From Azonexaceae bacterium s22 (GTDB taxonomy: Bacteria > Pseudomonadota > Gammaproteobacteria > Burkholderiales > Rhodocyclaceae), in the NCBI GenBank assembly GCA_016617495.1, contig WYCU01000002.1, positions 275,538 to 339,537 of the forward strand: a stretch of DNA of 64,000 bases. The letters run 5' to 3'. The position numbers were made by a program, and so were the translations under genes. The notes beneath the pieces are model-generated. The model made no database searches. It had not been told where the DNA came from and worked only from the letters and a program-made list of their open reading frames with translations. Each line of letters opens with the position of its first letter. Positions within the stretch are counted from its first letter, which is position 1. Shown here one piece after another: positions 24,980-33,893 of this stretch.

Positions 24980-26077
24980 TCAGCCCGCAGTGCGACGGCG
25001 AAGCAGGAGCCCGGATTCGAGGTGGTGGGTGTAGGGAAACTGGTCGAAGATGGCCGCGGCGGCGACATCGTGCGTGGCTTTGAGCACCTTGAGGTTGTCG
25101 CGCAGGGTTTCCGGGTTGCAGGAGATGTAGAGGATGTGCTCGAAGCCGGCGGCGAGTTCGAGCGTGGCGGGGTCCAGCCCGCTGCGCGGCGGATCGACGA
25201 AGATCGTGGAAAAGCGGTAGGCGGCGAGGTCAATGTCCTTGAGGCGGTTGAAGCTCTCGCGCCCGGCCAGCGCCGCGCTGATTTCCTCGCTGGCCATGCG
25301 CACCAGCGCGGTGTTGCCGACGCCGTTGGCTTCCATGTTGTATTGCGCGGCGCGGATGCCGGTTTTGCTCATTTCGGTGGCCAGCACCTTGTCGAACAAC
25401 GGGGCGAGCGCCATGGTGAAGTTGCCGTTGCCGCAATAAAGTTCAAGCAGATCGCCGCCGAGCGGCGCGGCTTGCGCGCAGGCCCAGGCCAGCATGTGGC
25501 GATTGACGCCGCCATTGGGCTGGCTGAAGCTGCCTTCGAATTGCTGGTAGCGCAGCGTGCGGCCGTTGAGTTCAAAGGCTTCGAGCACCCAGTCGCGGTC
25601 CAGCACCACCTTCTGCCCGCGGCTGCGGCCGATGATGCCGACGCCGAGCGTGGCGGCCAGTAGTCGGGCGGCGGCCTCCCAGGCGTCGTCGAGCTTCTTG
25701 TGATAGATGAGGGTGATAAGCAGGTCGCCGCTCAGCGTGGCGAGGAATTCGACGGCATAAAGGCGCTTTTTCAGCGTCTCGTCGGCCAGCACCGCGGTGC
25801 GCAGGTCGCGCATGGCGGCGTTGATGGCCACGCTGGCGGCGGGGAAGTCCTGCATCAGGATCGGCCGCTTGGGGTTTTCCGGGTCGAACATCGCGTAATC
25901 CAGCGTTTCGCCGTGGTGCCAGACGCGAAACTCGGCGCGCAGCCGGTAGTTCAGCGGGGCGGAGGGGTGAATGGCCGGTTCGGGCACGTCCAGCCCGGCA
26001 AAATGGGCTCGGAACCACGCCGCCTTGTCGGCAAGCTGGGTTTCATAGTGGGCGGGGTCGAAGGTCGGCAACGGCAT
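24980..26077 (-). CDS. trmA: tRNA (uracil-5-)-methyltransferase
   Basis: A 365-residue enzyme that makes ribothymidine at position 54 of tRNA using S-adenosylmethionine. Signatures are the N-terminal FRVWHHG region, FSQPNGGVN, the AdoMet motif LLELYCGNGNFT, DPPRSGLD and ISCNPETLRDN, which holds the catalytic cysteine, plus the C-terminal FPYTHHLE(S) motif specific to TrmA. Length is normal. There is no FeS cluster cysteine set as in RlmC/D, which supports TrmA. Confidence 0.95.
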   Translation of the reverse strand: MPLPTFDPAHYETQLADKAAWFRAHFAGLDVPEPAIHPSAPLNYRLRAEFRVWHHGETLDYAMFDPENPKRPILMQDFPAASVAINAAMRDLRTAVLADETLKKRLYAVEFLATLSGDLLITLIYHKKLDDAWEAAARLLAATLGVGIIGRSRGQKVVLDRDWVLEAFELNGRTLRYQQFEGSFSQPNGGVNRHMLAWACAQAAPLGGDLLELYCGNGNFTMALAPLFDKVLATEMSKTGIRAAQYNMEANGVGNTALVRMASEEISAALAGRESFNRLKDIDLAAYRFSTIFVDPPRSGLDPATLELAAGFEHILYISCNPETLRDNLKVLKATHDVAAAAIFDQFPYTHHLESGLLLRRRTAG

Positions 26078-26220
26078 GGCAGGTGGGCGGGATTTGATGC
26101 GGAGGCGGATTATCGCGCGTTCGGGGTGGGAGCGGGAGTGTGCGCGACGGCTTCAGCGGCTTGCAGACACCGTAGCGCATCCGCATACTGCGCAACTTTG
26201 GCAACCCGACGAGCTTTCCC

Positions 26221-26904
26221 ATGACCGACCTCCTCGACTGCATCGAGATCGAAACCTCGGCCAACCCGGCGTTTGCCGTCATCTGGCTGCACGGGCTGGG
26301 GGCGGACGGCGGCGATTTTGCGCCCGTGGTGCCCGAGTTGCGGCTGGCGCCGAGCCCGGGCGTGCGCTTCATCTTTCCGCATGCGCCCTATGCGCCGGTG
26401 ACCTGCAACGGCGGCTATGTGATGCGTTCCTGGTACGACATCCTGTCGCTCGAACCGCACAGCCGGCGCATCGACGAAGCCGGCATCGTGGCCTCCCGCG
26501 CTGCGGTGCGCCGCCTGATCGAACGCGAAAACGCGCGCGGCATTCCGGCTGAAAATATCATGCTGGCCGGGTTTTCACAGGGCGGCGCGGTGGCCTATAC
26601 GACGGCGCTGACGCATCCCGAAGCCCTGGCCGGGGTGATTGCGCTATCGACTTACCTGCCGGCGGCGGATTTGGTCGAGGCCGAGGCCACTCCGGCGAAC
26701 CGCGGGATTCCCGTGTTGTCCATGCACGGCAGCCTGGACGATGTGGTGTCCCCGGCACTGGGCCGGGCCGCCCGCGACTTTCTCAAGCAACGCGGCTATG
26801 CCGTGGCTTGGCATGAATACCCGATGCCGCACGCCGTGTGCGCGGCGGAAATCGATGCCATCGGCGCCTGGCTGCGGACACGTTTCAATTCGGACGAAAA
26901 ATGA
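26221..26904 (+). CDS. Alpha/beta-hydrolase carboxylesterase
   Basis: A 227-residue member of the phospholipase/carboxylesterase family. It has the oxyanion-hole HGLGADG, nucleophile motif GFSQGG (Ser in AGFSQGGAVAY), the aspartate in SMHGSLDDVVSP and the histidine in YPMPHAVC. It is cytosolic, with no signal peptide. The stop overlaps the start of the next gene by four bases (ATGA), so the two are translationally coupled. Natural substrate unknown. Confidence 0.9.
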   Translation: MTDLLDCIEIETSANPAFAVIWLHGLGADGGDFAPVVPELRLAPSPGVRFIFPHAPYAPVTCNGGYVMRSWYDILSLEPHSRRIDEAGIVASRAAVRRLIERENARGIPAENIMLAGFSQGGAVAYTTALTHPEALAGVIALSTYLPAADLVEAEATPANRGIPVLSMHGSLDDVVSPALGRAARDFLKQRGYAVAWHEYPMPHAVCAAEIDAIGAWLRTRFNSDEK

Positions 26905-27530
26905 AAATTGCAATTCTGGGTGCATCGGCCGGTGTCGGCCTCGAAACTGTCAATCAGGCCTTGGCCCGCGGCCATCAGGTAACCACGCTCTCGCGGCGCG
27001 TCGAAAGTCTGCCCGAGCATCCGGCGCTGACCAAAGTGCAGGGCAGTTCGCTGGTCGCCGACGATGTGCGTCAGGCCATTGCCGGAGCGGATGCCATTCT
27101 CGTTACGCTCGGCACGGGCAGCAACACGCAGCCGACGACCCTCTACACCGATTCGGCCAAGGTGTTGCTTCAGGTTTTGGGCGAAACCGGCGCCACGCCC
27201 CCCGTGATCGTGGTGACCGGCTTTGGTGCCGGCGCAAGCTGGGACTACAACGGCCCGGTCGTGAAGCTCTTGTTCCGCTGGCTGCTCAAGGACGTTTACG
27301 CCGACAAGAGCGCCATGGAGCGCATGATCGTGGCGGCTTATCCGCGCTGGGAAATGGTGCGCCCGGGGCGCCTGACGCCGGGGCCGGCCACCGGCCGTTA
27401 CCGCGTGCTCGACGAGTTGAAGCTGGGCATGCGCGTGGGCGCCATTTCGCGCGCGGATGTGGCGCATTTTCTGGTTGCGCAGGCCGAAACCCCGGATCGC
27501 CTCGGGACGTATCCGGCGCTGACCAACTGA
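26901..27530 (+). CDS. NAD(P)-binding SDR-like oxidoreductase
   Basis: About 209 residues with an N-terminal Rossmann motif GASAGVGLETV and a later VVTGFGAG strand, resembling NmrA or biliverdin-reductase-B-like NAD(P)H-dependent proteins. The ATG at 26901 overlaps the preceding esterase stop; longer frames from 26838 are not needed. Substrate unknown. It lies in an esterase, SDR, lytic transglycosylase run, all co-directional. Confidence 0.85.
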   Translation: MKIAILGASAGVGLETVNQALARGHQVTTLSRRVESLPEHPALTKVQGSSLVADDVRQAIAGADAILVTLGTGSNTQPTTLYTDSAKVLLQVLGETGATPPVIVVTGFGAGASWDYNGPVVKLLFRWLLKDVYADKSAMERMIVAAYPRWEMVRPGRLTPGPATGRYRVLDELKLGMRVGAISRADVAHFLVAQAETPDRLGTYPALTN

Positions 27531-27536
27531 GGCCGG

Positions 27537-28268
27537 GTGGTGAAGGCGATGATGCGCGCGGGCGGCCGGCGGCCTGGTTTCAAGGCATGCCTCTTTGGAC
27601 TGCTTGCGGCCTTGGCGCTCCCCGCGCTTGCGGATGTTTACGGCTACATCGACGAATCCGGCGTTGCCCATTTCGCCAGTGAAAAGCTTGATGAACGCTA
27701 CCAGTTGCTGGCCAAGGGCAATCGCTTCGGCATGCTGGCGCTGGGGGCCGATGCCGGGGCGCGCGCGGCCTTGAAGGCGCGGCTGCTGGCGCATCCCAAC
27801 CTCAAGCTTTACGAGCCGGTGCTCAAGGCGGCGAGCAAGGAGTTTGCCGTCGATCCGGCCTTGCTCAAGGCGGTGATGGCCGCCGAATCCGGCTTCGATC
27901 CGGATGCCGTGTCGCCCAAGGGGGCGGTGGGGCTGATGCAGATCATGCCGGCCACGGCCGAGCGCTACGGCTTGGCGGGCGACGGCAAGCGCCCGGTGGA
28001 AGACAAGCTGCGCGATCCCCGGCTCAACATCCGGCTCGGTGCGCGCTATCTCGCGGATCTCTTCAAGATGTTTCCGCGTCAGCAGCATCTCGTGCTGGCG
28101 GCGTACAACGCGGGCGAGGGGGCCGTGCAGCAATACGGCAATGCCGTGCCGCCTTACGAGGAAACGAAAGCCTACGTGGCCTGGGTCAATACCCTGCACG
28201 ACGCCTACCGCTCGCAGGCGCTGATTGCCGCGCGCGGGGTCAGGATCGAGGGCACGGCAAAACCTTAA
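27537..28268 (+). CDS. DUF4124-SLT lytic transglycosylase
   Basis: A 243-residue envelope protein with a signal peptide (ending ALPALA). A short DUF4124-like segment follows (DVYGYIDESGVAHFASEK), then a soluble-lytic-transglycosylase domain with catalytic Glu in VMAAESGFDPDAVSPKGAVGLMQIMP and the AYNAGEGAV motif. It cleaves peptidoglycan to 1,6-anhydro products. The start is uncertain: a GTG at 27537 or ATGs at 27549/27552; all keep the signal peptide. Confidence 0.88.
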   Translation: MVKAMMRAGGRRPGFKACLFGLLAALALPALADVYGYIDESGVAHFASEKLDERYQLLAKGNRFGMLALGADAGARAALKARLLAHPNLKLYEPVLKAASKEFAVDPALLKAVMAAESGFDPDAVSPKGAVGLMQIMPATAERYGLAGDGKRPVEDKLRDPRLNIRLGARYLADLFKMFPRQQHLVLAAYNAGEGAVQQYGNAVPPYEETKAYVAWVNTLHDAYRSQALIAARGVRIEGTAKP

Positions 28269-28400
28269 TCGGCCGGGCTGGCGCGTGGTGCACGTGCATG
28301 TTGCGCCATGCGGGGGCGGTTGGAACGCCGGTGAGCCATTGCCGTATCGGTTTGACTTCGTGTATTGCGCTGCCGAGGGGGGTTGCGGCGGTGCGCCCCG

Positions 28401-28415
28401 ATTGTCGCGGTCGAC
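28401..28415 (-). repeat. Dispersed 15-bp motif, copy 7
   Basis: Perfect on the minus strand, preceded there by TTTTTGCCTCTTTTTGACG and the terminator at 28431. Between two converging genes. Confidence 0.85.
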
Positions 28416-28430
28416 CGTCAAAAAGAGGCA

Positions 28431-28457
28431 AAAATGGCCGGACAGGCCGGCCATTTT
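28431..28457 (-). terminator. Intrinsic terminator of the CNB-AckA-PduL gene
   Basis: AAAATGGCCGG and CCGGCCATTTT (28447-28457) form a perfect 11-bp stem with loop ACAGG. On the minus strand it is followed by TTTTTGCC and CTTTTTG. A copy of the dispersed motif lies right behind it, at 28401-28415. Confidence 0.8.
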
Positions 28458-28476
28458 CTGGGGAGCGGGGTGCCGT

Positions 28477-30798
28477 TCAGGCGCGGTTCTGGATTTCTTC
28501 GATGTAACCCAGATGCCCGGTGCAGATGTTGCCGGCGTTGCCTTCGTCGGTGTCGATGTGCATGGCGAGGCGGAAGTTGGGATTCACGCGGACCACCACG
28601 TCGCCGAAGATCAGTTCGCGTTCGCCTTCGATGCGCACGCGGACGACGTAGTTGTCGCGCACGCGGAAGCGCATGGCGTCTTCGGGCGACATGTGGATGT
28701 GGCGTTGCGCGCAGATCACGCCGCGCTCGATCACCGTGCTGCCGTAGGGCCCTTCCAGCGTTAGGCCCGGGGTGCCGGCGAGGTCGCCGGACTGGCGGAT
28801 CGGCGGCTGGACGCCGAGCTTGAATTGCTCGGTCATGGCGATTTCGACCTGGGTTTCCTTACGCGTGGGGCCAAGGACGCGCACGTTGGCGATGCGGCCC
28901 TTGGGTCCGACGAGGTGCACTTTTTCCTCGCAGGCGTACTGGCCGGGCTGCGAGAGTTCGTGCATCGGCGTGAGCTGGTGGCCGGGGCCGAACAGCGCTT
29001 CCACGTCGGCTTGCGAGAGGTGCACGTGGTGGGCGGAGATTTCAACCGGGATGGCCGGCGGCTCGTCGGCCTTGGCTTCGAGCAGGAGCTGGTTGCGTTC
29101 GATGGCGCGCAGGGTTTCCCAGGCGACGAGGCGCTCGTCGTCATTGGCGACGACGAGGATGGTCACCGGGGAATCGTCCGCGGAAACGATGGCGTAGCCG
29201 TCGATGGCGGTGAGGTTGCGGTTCTTTTCCTCGTCGAGCTTGATGCCCATGTAGCCGAGGCCCTGGCAGGCCAGGCTGCGCACGGCGGCGCTGGTTTCGC
29301 CGATGTCGCCGGTGAAGGCGAGTACGTCGATGCCGCCCATGGCTGCCACGTAGGCGCCGATGTTCTTGCGCACCTGGTAGCAGAAGGCCTTGTGCGCGAG
29401 CAGGGCACGGTGATGGCCGTCATTGGCGGCCTTTTCGATGTCGTGGATGTCCGAGGAAATCCCGGAAATGCCCTTGAGGCCGCTTTCGGTGTTGACCAGC
29501 GTGGACAACTGCTCGGGCGACATTTCATGCTTTTCGAGCAGGTGGATCATCACCGCCGGGTCGATGCTGCCGGAGCGGCTGGGCATGATGAGGCCGTCGG
29601 TCGGCGTCATGCCCATGGTGGTGTCCACGGAGCGGCCATGGTCGATGGCGCAGAGCGAAGCGCCGATGCCAAGGTGGCAGGAGACGATTTCCAGCTCGCC
29701 GAGCGGGCGCTTGACCACTTCGGCCGCCTTGAGCGAAACGTAGCGGTGCGAGGTGCCGTGGAAGCCGTAGCGGCGGATGCCGTGCTGCTTGTAGAGATCG
29801 TAAGGCAGGCCGTAGAGGTAGGCGTAGGGTGCCAGCGTCTGGTGGAAGGCGGTGTCGAACACGGCGACATGCGGTACGCCGGGGAATTGCTTCATGGCAA
29901 CGCGAATGCCGGCGACGTTAACCGGGTTGTGCAGCGGGGCGAAGTCGGAGAGCGCTTCGATGTCGGCAATGACACCCGGGGTGATGACCGCGGCGCTATG
30001 GAACTTGTTGCCGCCATGCACGACGCGATGGCCGACGGCGGTGACGTCTTCCGGATGGAAGGCGAAGGCTTCGCCGAGTTGCGCGGTGGCTTCCGCGATC
30101 ACGCTGAACAGTTCGGAGAGCTTGAAGGCCGGGCGTTCGAGGACTTTTTGCTGGGGGCCGACCATGACGGTGACACGCGCAGTCTGCTTGTCCGCGTTGT
30201 CGATGATGCCGTGAATGTCGGCGCCGCTTTCATGCGTGTCGTAGATACCGAAGTGAATCTGGCTGAGGCCGACATTGAGCACCACGACCTTGCCCGGCGC
30301 ACCGGTGTGCAGCGAGAGGGCATAGGGATCGTCGGCGCTGGTCACGGCGCGGGCCTGGGCGGTGACGATGTCGACCGACATGGCGCGCGTGCGGTCGGCG
30401 AGCAGGCGGGAGAGGTAGCCCACGGCCTTGGGATTGGTCAGGATGTGGCTGTTGAAGACATCCTGCGGAATCATCAGCACGAAACAGCGGTTGCCGGCGA
30501 TCACGTCGGCGACGATGCGGTCGCCGGTGAGCAGGGACATCACGCCGAACACGTCGCCGGATTCGAGCTGGCTGATGACGGTGCGCGTGCCGGTGTTGTC
30601 GGTCATCGAAATTTCGGCATGGCCGCTGATGACGACGCCGATGAATTTGCCTTCGTCGCCCGTTTCGAGGATGGCCTCGTTGCCTTCGTAAGTGGCCAGG
30701 CGGGACTTGATGATGATTTCCTCGACCTTGTCGGCCGGGAAGTGTTCGAACAGGCGTACCTGCTCAAGGAAAAACTGTTTGAGGTCAACTTCGCTCAT
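28477..30798 (-). CDS. Fusion of cyclic-nucleotide-binding, acetate-kinase-like and PduL phosphotransacylase domains
   Basis: A 773-residue protein with three recognisable parts. Residues about 8-135 are a cyclic-nucleotide-binding/CRP-type sensor domain (GKFIGVVISGHAEISM, ESGDVFGVMSLLTGD). Residues 170-575 are an acetate-kinase domain keeping Asn175, Arg258 (GHRVVHGG), Asp315 (FDTAFH), His347 (YGFHGTSH), Arg408 and Glu501, but the usual NxGSSS reads NVGLSQ and HLGNG reads HLGIG. Residues 580-773 are a PduL-type phosphotransacylase with metal histidines in HHVHLS (590-593), QRHIHMSP (700, 702) and MHIDTDE (747). This would join acyl-CoA to acyl-phosphate to ATP steps in one regulated chain. 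The start 30798 (MSEVDLKQ) is chosen over 30858. Whether the kinase is active is open. Confidence 0.88.
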   Translation of the reverse strand: MSEVDLKQFFLEQVRLFEHFPADKVEEIIIKSRLATYEGNEAILETGDEGKFIGVVISGHAEISMTDNTGTRTVISQLESGDVFGVMSLLTGDRIVADVIAGNRCFVLMIPQDVFNSHILTNPKAVGYLSRLLADRTRAMSVDIVTAQARAVTSADDPYALSLHTGAPGKVVVLNVGLSQIHFGIYDTHESGADIHGIIDNADKQTARVTVMVGPQQKVLERPAFKLSELFSVIAEATAQLGEAFAFHPEDVTAVGHRVVHGGNKFHSAAVITPGVIADIEALSDFAPLHNPVNVAGIRVAMKQFPGVPHVAVFDTAFHQTLAPYAYLYGLPYDLYKQHGIRRYGFHGTSHRYVSLKAAEVVKRPLGELEIVSCHLGIGASLCAIDHGRSVDTTMGMTPTDGLIMPSRSGSIDPAVMIHLLEKHEMSPEQLSTLVNTESGLKGISGISSDIHDIEKAANDGHHRALLAHKAFCYQVRKNIGAYVAAMGGIDVLAFTGDIGETSAAVRSLACQGLGYMGIKLDEEKNRNLTAIDGYAIVSADDSPVTILVVANDDERLVAWETLRAIERNQLLLEAKADEPPAIPVEISAHHVHLSQADVEALFGPGHQLTPMHELSQPGQYACEEKVHLVGPKGRIANVRVLGPTRKETQVEIAMTEQFKLGVQPPIRQSGDLAGTPGLTLEGPYGSTVIERGVICAQRHIHMSPEDAMRFRVRDNYVVRVRIEGERELIFGDVVVRVNPNFRLAMHIDTDEGNAGNICTGHLGYIEEIQNRA

Positions 30799-30985
30799 GC
30801 TGTTCTCGCTATGTGAAACAGTGTTTTTATAGGCAGATAGACTATCACTTTGTTGCATTGCAGCATAGTGTCAATAGGCAATTTGCGTCGTCCGTTTTTG
30901 CATGAAGGCTACGGTTTTTTGCATGGTTGTCATCGTTTTCTGCAAGAATTCGGGTCTTGATCCACTGTCCGCTTATGGAAACCAG

Positions 30986-31936
30986 ATGAGCTACAAAGTC
31001 TTTGTCGACGGCCAGGAAGGCACGACCGGCCTCCAGATCAACGAATACCTCGCCAAGCGCAGCGATATCGAACTCTTGAAAATCGATGCCGACAAGCGCA
31101 AGGATCTCGCCGAACGCAAGCGTCTGATCAACGCGTCGGACGTGACTTTCCTCTGCCTGCCGGACGATGCGGCCAAGGAATCCGTCACGCTGGTCGACAA
31201 CCCGAACACCTGCGTCATCGACGCGTCCACGGCGCATCGCGTCAATCCGGCGTGGACTTTCGGCCTGCCCGAACTCGCCAAGGATCAGCGCGACAAGATC
31301 CGCGCCAGCAAGCGCATCGCCAACCCGGGCTGCCATGCCACCGCCTTCATCCTGGCGCTGCGTCCGCTCGTCGCGGCCGGAATTGTCGCGGTCGACACCC
31401 AGATTTCGGCCAATTCCATCACTGGCTATTCCGGCGGCGGCAAGAAGATGATCGCCGACTACGAAGCCGCCAGCGCCAGCCTCACCGCGCTCAAGGCACC
31501 GCGCCCCTACGCGCTCGGCCTTGCGCACAAGCACTTGCCGGAAATGCAGGCCTACACCGGCCTGACCGTGGCGCCGATTTTCCAGCCCATCGTCGGCCCG
31601 TTCTACAAGGGCTTGGCGGTTACCGCCGCCCTGCATCCCAAGCAGTTCGCCAAAGCCGCCGGCCCGGCCGATATCCAGAAAGTCCTGGCCAATTACTACG
31701 CCGGCGAAGCCTTCATTCGCGTGGCGCCGCTCGATCTCGACGCCAACACCGAAGGCGGCTTTTTCAATGTCGAGGCCAACAACAACACCAACTGCGTGGA
31801 TATCTTTGTCTTCGGCAATGAAGAACGCATGCTGCTCGTGGCACGCCTCGACAACCTCGGCAAGGGGGCATCCGGCGCCGCGGTCCAGGCGATGAACGTC
31901 CATCTGGGCGTCGAAGAAAGCCTCGGGCTGGTTTAA
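30986..31936 (+). CDS. argC: N-acetyl-gamma-glutamyl-phosphate reductase (short type)
   Basis: A 316-residue arginine-synthesis enzyme reducing N-acetylglutamyl phosphate with NADPH. It has the N-terminal [14 protein letters not shown], the catalytic cysteine in [19 protein letters not shown] and HKHLPEM. Length and motifs fit the shorter (uncommon) ArgC class. The ATG at 30986, preceded by GGAAACC, is chosen; upstream in-frame starts to 30902 would add 28 residues without family support. A dispersed-motif copy at 31382 reads IVAVD in frame. It is divergent from the CNB-AckA-PduL gene. Confidence 0.93.
   Translation: MSYKVFVDGQEGTTGLQINEYLAKRSDIELLKIDADKRKDLAERKRLINASDVTFLCLPDDAAKESVTLVDNPNTCVIDASTAHRVNPAWTFGLPELAKDQRDKIRASKRIANPGCHATAFILALRPLVAAGIVAVDTQISANSITGYSGGGKKMIADYEAASASLTALKAPRPYALGLAHKHLPEMQAYTGLTVAPIFQPIVGPFYKGLAVTAALHPKQFAKAAGPADIQKVLANYYAGEAFIRVAPLDLDANTEGGFFNVEANNNTNCVDIFVFGNEERMLLVARLDNLGKGASGAAVQAMNVHLGVEESLGLV
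31382..31396 (-). repeat. Dispersed 15-bp motif, copy 8
   Basis: Perfect on the minus strand, within argC, where the plus strand reads IVAVD. Confidence 0.8.
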
Positions 31937-32002
31937 GGCAGAAGTTTTGGGGATTCGCGGGGGCGAATCCCCTGATTTTGTCGTTCATCAGGGAGTCAAA
32001 TA

Positions 32003-32371
32003 ATGAAAAACCGTATTCTTCTGGCCTGTTTCCTGGCCATGCCCTTGCTTGCGCAAGCCCAGTTCACCGGCCCCGGCGCAAGCGGCACCGCGCAAGCCCC
32101 GCTCGCCACAGCGACCACCGTCGCTGCCGCCCACAAAGCGGCTGTCGATACCCCGGTCGTGCTGGAAGGCCACATCAAGCGCCAGATTTCCCGCGAGCGC
32201 TTCGAGTTCGCCGATGCCACCGGCACCATTGTGGTCGAGATCGACGATGAGGATCTGCCGCACGAACGTTTCGACGACACCACGCCGCTGCGTATCAAGG
32301 GGGAAGTCGACCGCCGCTGGAACCAGCGCCAACGTTACATCGACGTGAGTTCGGTGCAGATCATTCGCTGA
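32003..32371 (+). CDS. NirD/YgiW/YdeI (BOF) family periplasmic protein
   Basis: A 122-residue protein with a signal peptide (MKNRILLACFLAMPLLAQA) and a bacterial OB-fold domain (VVLEGHIKRQISRERFEFADATGTIVVEIDDEDL...LRIKGEVDRRW) typical of the YgiW/YdeI stress-tolerance family. It is probably periplasmic. A ribosome site (AGGGAG) precedes it. It follows argC without apparent functional link. Confidence 0.88.
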   Translation: MKNRILLACFLAMPLLAQAQFTGPGASGTAQAPLATATTVAAAHKAAVDTPVVLEGHIKRQISRERFEFADATGTIVVEIDDEDLPHERFDDTTPLRIKGEVDRRWNQRQRYIDVSSVQIIR

Positions 32372-32479
32372 GTTCATGCACCGGGCGAGGCGGAGGCGGC
32401 TCGCCGTCGACAATCAACGCACTCGGCGACGGCGCTGATTCACACCCTTGGGCATTCTTGGCGCCGGTTATCGCTTGCA

Positions 32480-32494
32480 ATTGTCGCGGTCGAC
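32480..32494 (-). repeat. Dispersed 15-bp motif, copy 9
   Basis: Perfect on the minus strand, in the 169-base gap between the BOF gene and sbtB (converging). Confidence 0.85.
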
Positions 32495-32540
32495 CGGCCG
32501 ATTTGCCCTGATTTTCCTTGCCGCCGGGGGCGCCCCGGCA

Positions 32541-32849
32541 TCAGAACTTTTGCGTGCGCAGGACGCCGACATCGCTGACAAAGGCAATCAGCCCATAGTT
32601 GGCGAAATACTCGCTTTCCAGCGCGGAAAGTGCGGCGTCGGCCACATTGCTGTCACACAGGACCTCGATCCGAATGTTGGCGCTGGAAGGCCAAAGCGCA
32701 TCCCGGTCGCCATGTTCGCCTTGACCGCGGGCCTCGGTGATCGTGTGTCCGCGCACACCGATCCGCTGGAGCGCGGCCAACAGGGGCCGCTCGATTTCAC
32801 CTTCGCAAATGATGGTCAGCAAACATTTGTGATGCAGTCGTGGATTCAT
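32541..32849 (-). CDS. sbtB: PII-like protein, SbtB type
   Basis: A 102-residue protein of the PII/CutA fold, with LLTIICEGEIERPLLAALQRIGVRGHTITEARGQGEHG showing the T-loop region. It overlaps the stop of sbtA by four bases (ATGA), the standard arrangement for SbtB, the regulator that binds adenine nucleotides and blocks SbtA. The C-terminus ends VSDVGVLRTQKF. The SbtB call rests on context plus fold. Confidence 0.85.
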   Translation of the reverse strand: MNPRLHHKCLLTIICEGEIERPLLAALQRIGVRGHTITEARGQGEHGDRDALWPSSANIRIEVLCDSNVADAALSALESEYFANYGLIAFVSDVGVLRTQKF

Positions 32850-33790
32850 TGAAACACCCCGTTCAGGCGTTCGGCCATGTCATGGTAGAGCGGAATGCCC
32901 AGCAAAAGGTTGAAGGGAAAGGTCACGCCCAGCGCGGCCCCGATCGATAGCGCCGGGTTGGCTTCCGGAATGGCGATACGCATTGCCGCTGGCGCGGCAA
33001 TATACGAAGCGCTGGCGAAGAGCGTGGCGAGCAGCACTGAGCTGCCGACCGAAAAATCGAGAAACTGGCCGACAAGCAGGCCAATGGTGGCAGCGGCCAA
33101 GGGCATCGCCATCCCGAAGCCGATGAGGAAGGCGCCTGCCTTGCGCAAGTCGCCCAGGCGACTCGCCACGACCAACCCCATTTCGAGCAGGAAGAAAGCC
33201 AGGACCCCCTTGAAGAGATCGAGGAAAAGTCGATCCAGGGGTTTGATGCCGTCGGCCCCGGCAAGCCAGCCAATGAGCAGCCCGCCGATGAGCAGCACGA
33301 TGCTCTTGCCGCCGAGCACTTCGCGCAGCATCGGTCCCCAGCGCGTTTGGCTGCCGCCACCGCGCGCAAGGACGACGCCGAGAAGCAGGGCGGGAAATTC
33401 GAGCAAGACGAGGAACACCACCATGTAACCGTCGTAAGCGATCTCGTTCCGGGAAAGGAAGCTGGCAGCCACGGCGAAGGTCACCACGCTGACCGATCCA
33501 TAGTGCGCGGCGAGCGAGGCGGCATCCGCTCGTGCCAAACGGCCGAGGCGGTACAGTACGACAAAAGCGATCAGCGGGATGAGTGCCGCGGCCGCCAGAA
33601 TTGCCAGCGCCGGACCGGCGAGGGCAGCCAGCGAATGGCGGGCGAGTTCGATACCGCCCTTGATGCCGATGGCAAGTAAAAGAAAGATGCTCAGGGAGTC
33701 GTAAAGGACCGCAGGTATTTTCAGGTCTGAGCGGATGATGCCGGCGAATAGGCCGAGCAGAAAAAACAGGATGACCGGTTCGAAGGGCAT
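32846..33790 (-). CDS. sbtA: Sodium-dependent bicarbonate transporter
   Basis: A 314-residue membrane protein with ten hydrophobic segments, beginning MPFEPVILFFLLGLFAGIIRSDLKIP and including YGSVSVVTFAVAASFL and SASYIAAPAAMRIAIPEANPALSIGAALGVTFPFN, which match SbtA (formerly DUF897). It imports bicarbonate with sodium to raise inorganic carbon in the cell. The ATG at 33790 is chosen; frames to 33856 add unlikely residues. It is co-transcribed with sbtB and divergent from a LysR regulator that is probably its activator. Confidence 0.92.
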   Translation of the reverse strand: MPFEPVILFFLLGLFAGIIRSDLKIPAVLYDSLSIFLLLAIGIKGGIELARHSLAALAGPALAILAAAALIPLIAFVVLYRLGRLARADAASLAAHYGSVSVVTFAVAASFLSRNEIAYDGYMVVFLVLLEFPALLLGVVLARGGGSQTRWGPMLREVLGGKSIVLLIGGLLIGWLAGADGIKPLDRLFLDLFKGVLAFFLLEMGLVVASRLGDLRKAGAFLIGFGMAMPLAAATIGLLVGQFLDFSVGSSVLLATLFASASYIAAPAAMRIAIPEANPALSIGAALGVTFPFNLLLGIPLYHDMAERLNGVFQ

Positions 33791-33893
33791 GATGGCGGTG
33801 GCTCTTATCTTGTGCGTTCGGCGCGTACTATCCTTTTGCAGTCGTATTAAGTCCAATTAAAATAAAGCCAATTTAATATTTATAGAAACTTAT

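Noticed and set aside
28825-30816. 663-residue open frame on the plus strand
   Set aside because: Antisense shadow of the CNB-AckA-PduL fusion gene; no hydrophobic or motif pattern.
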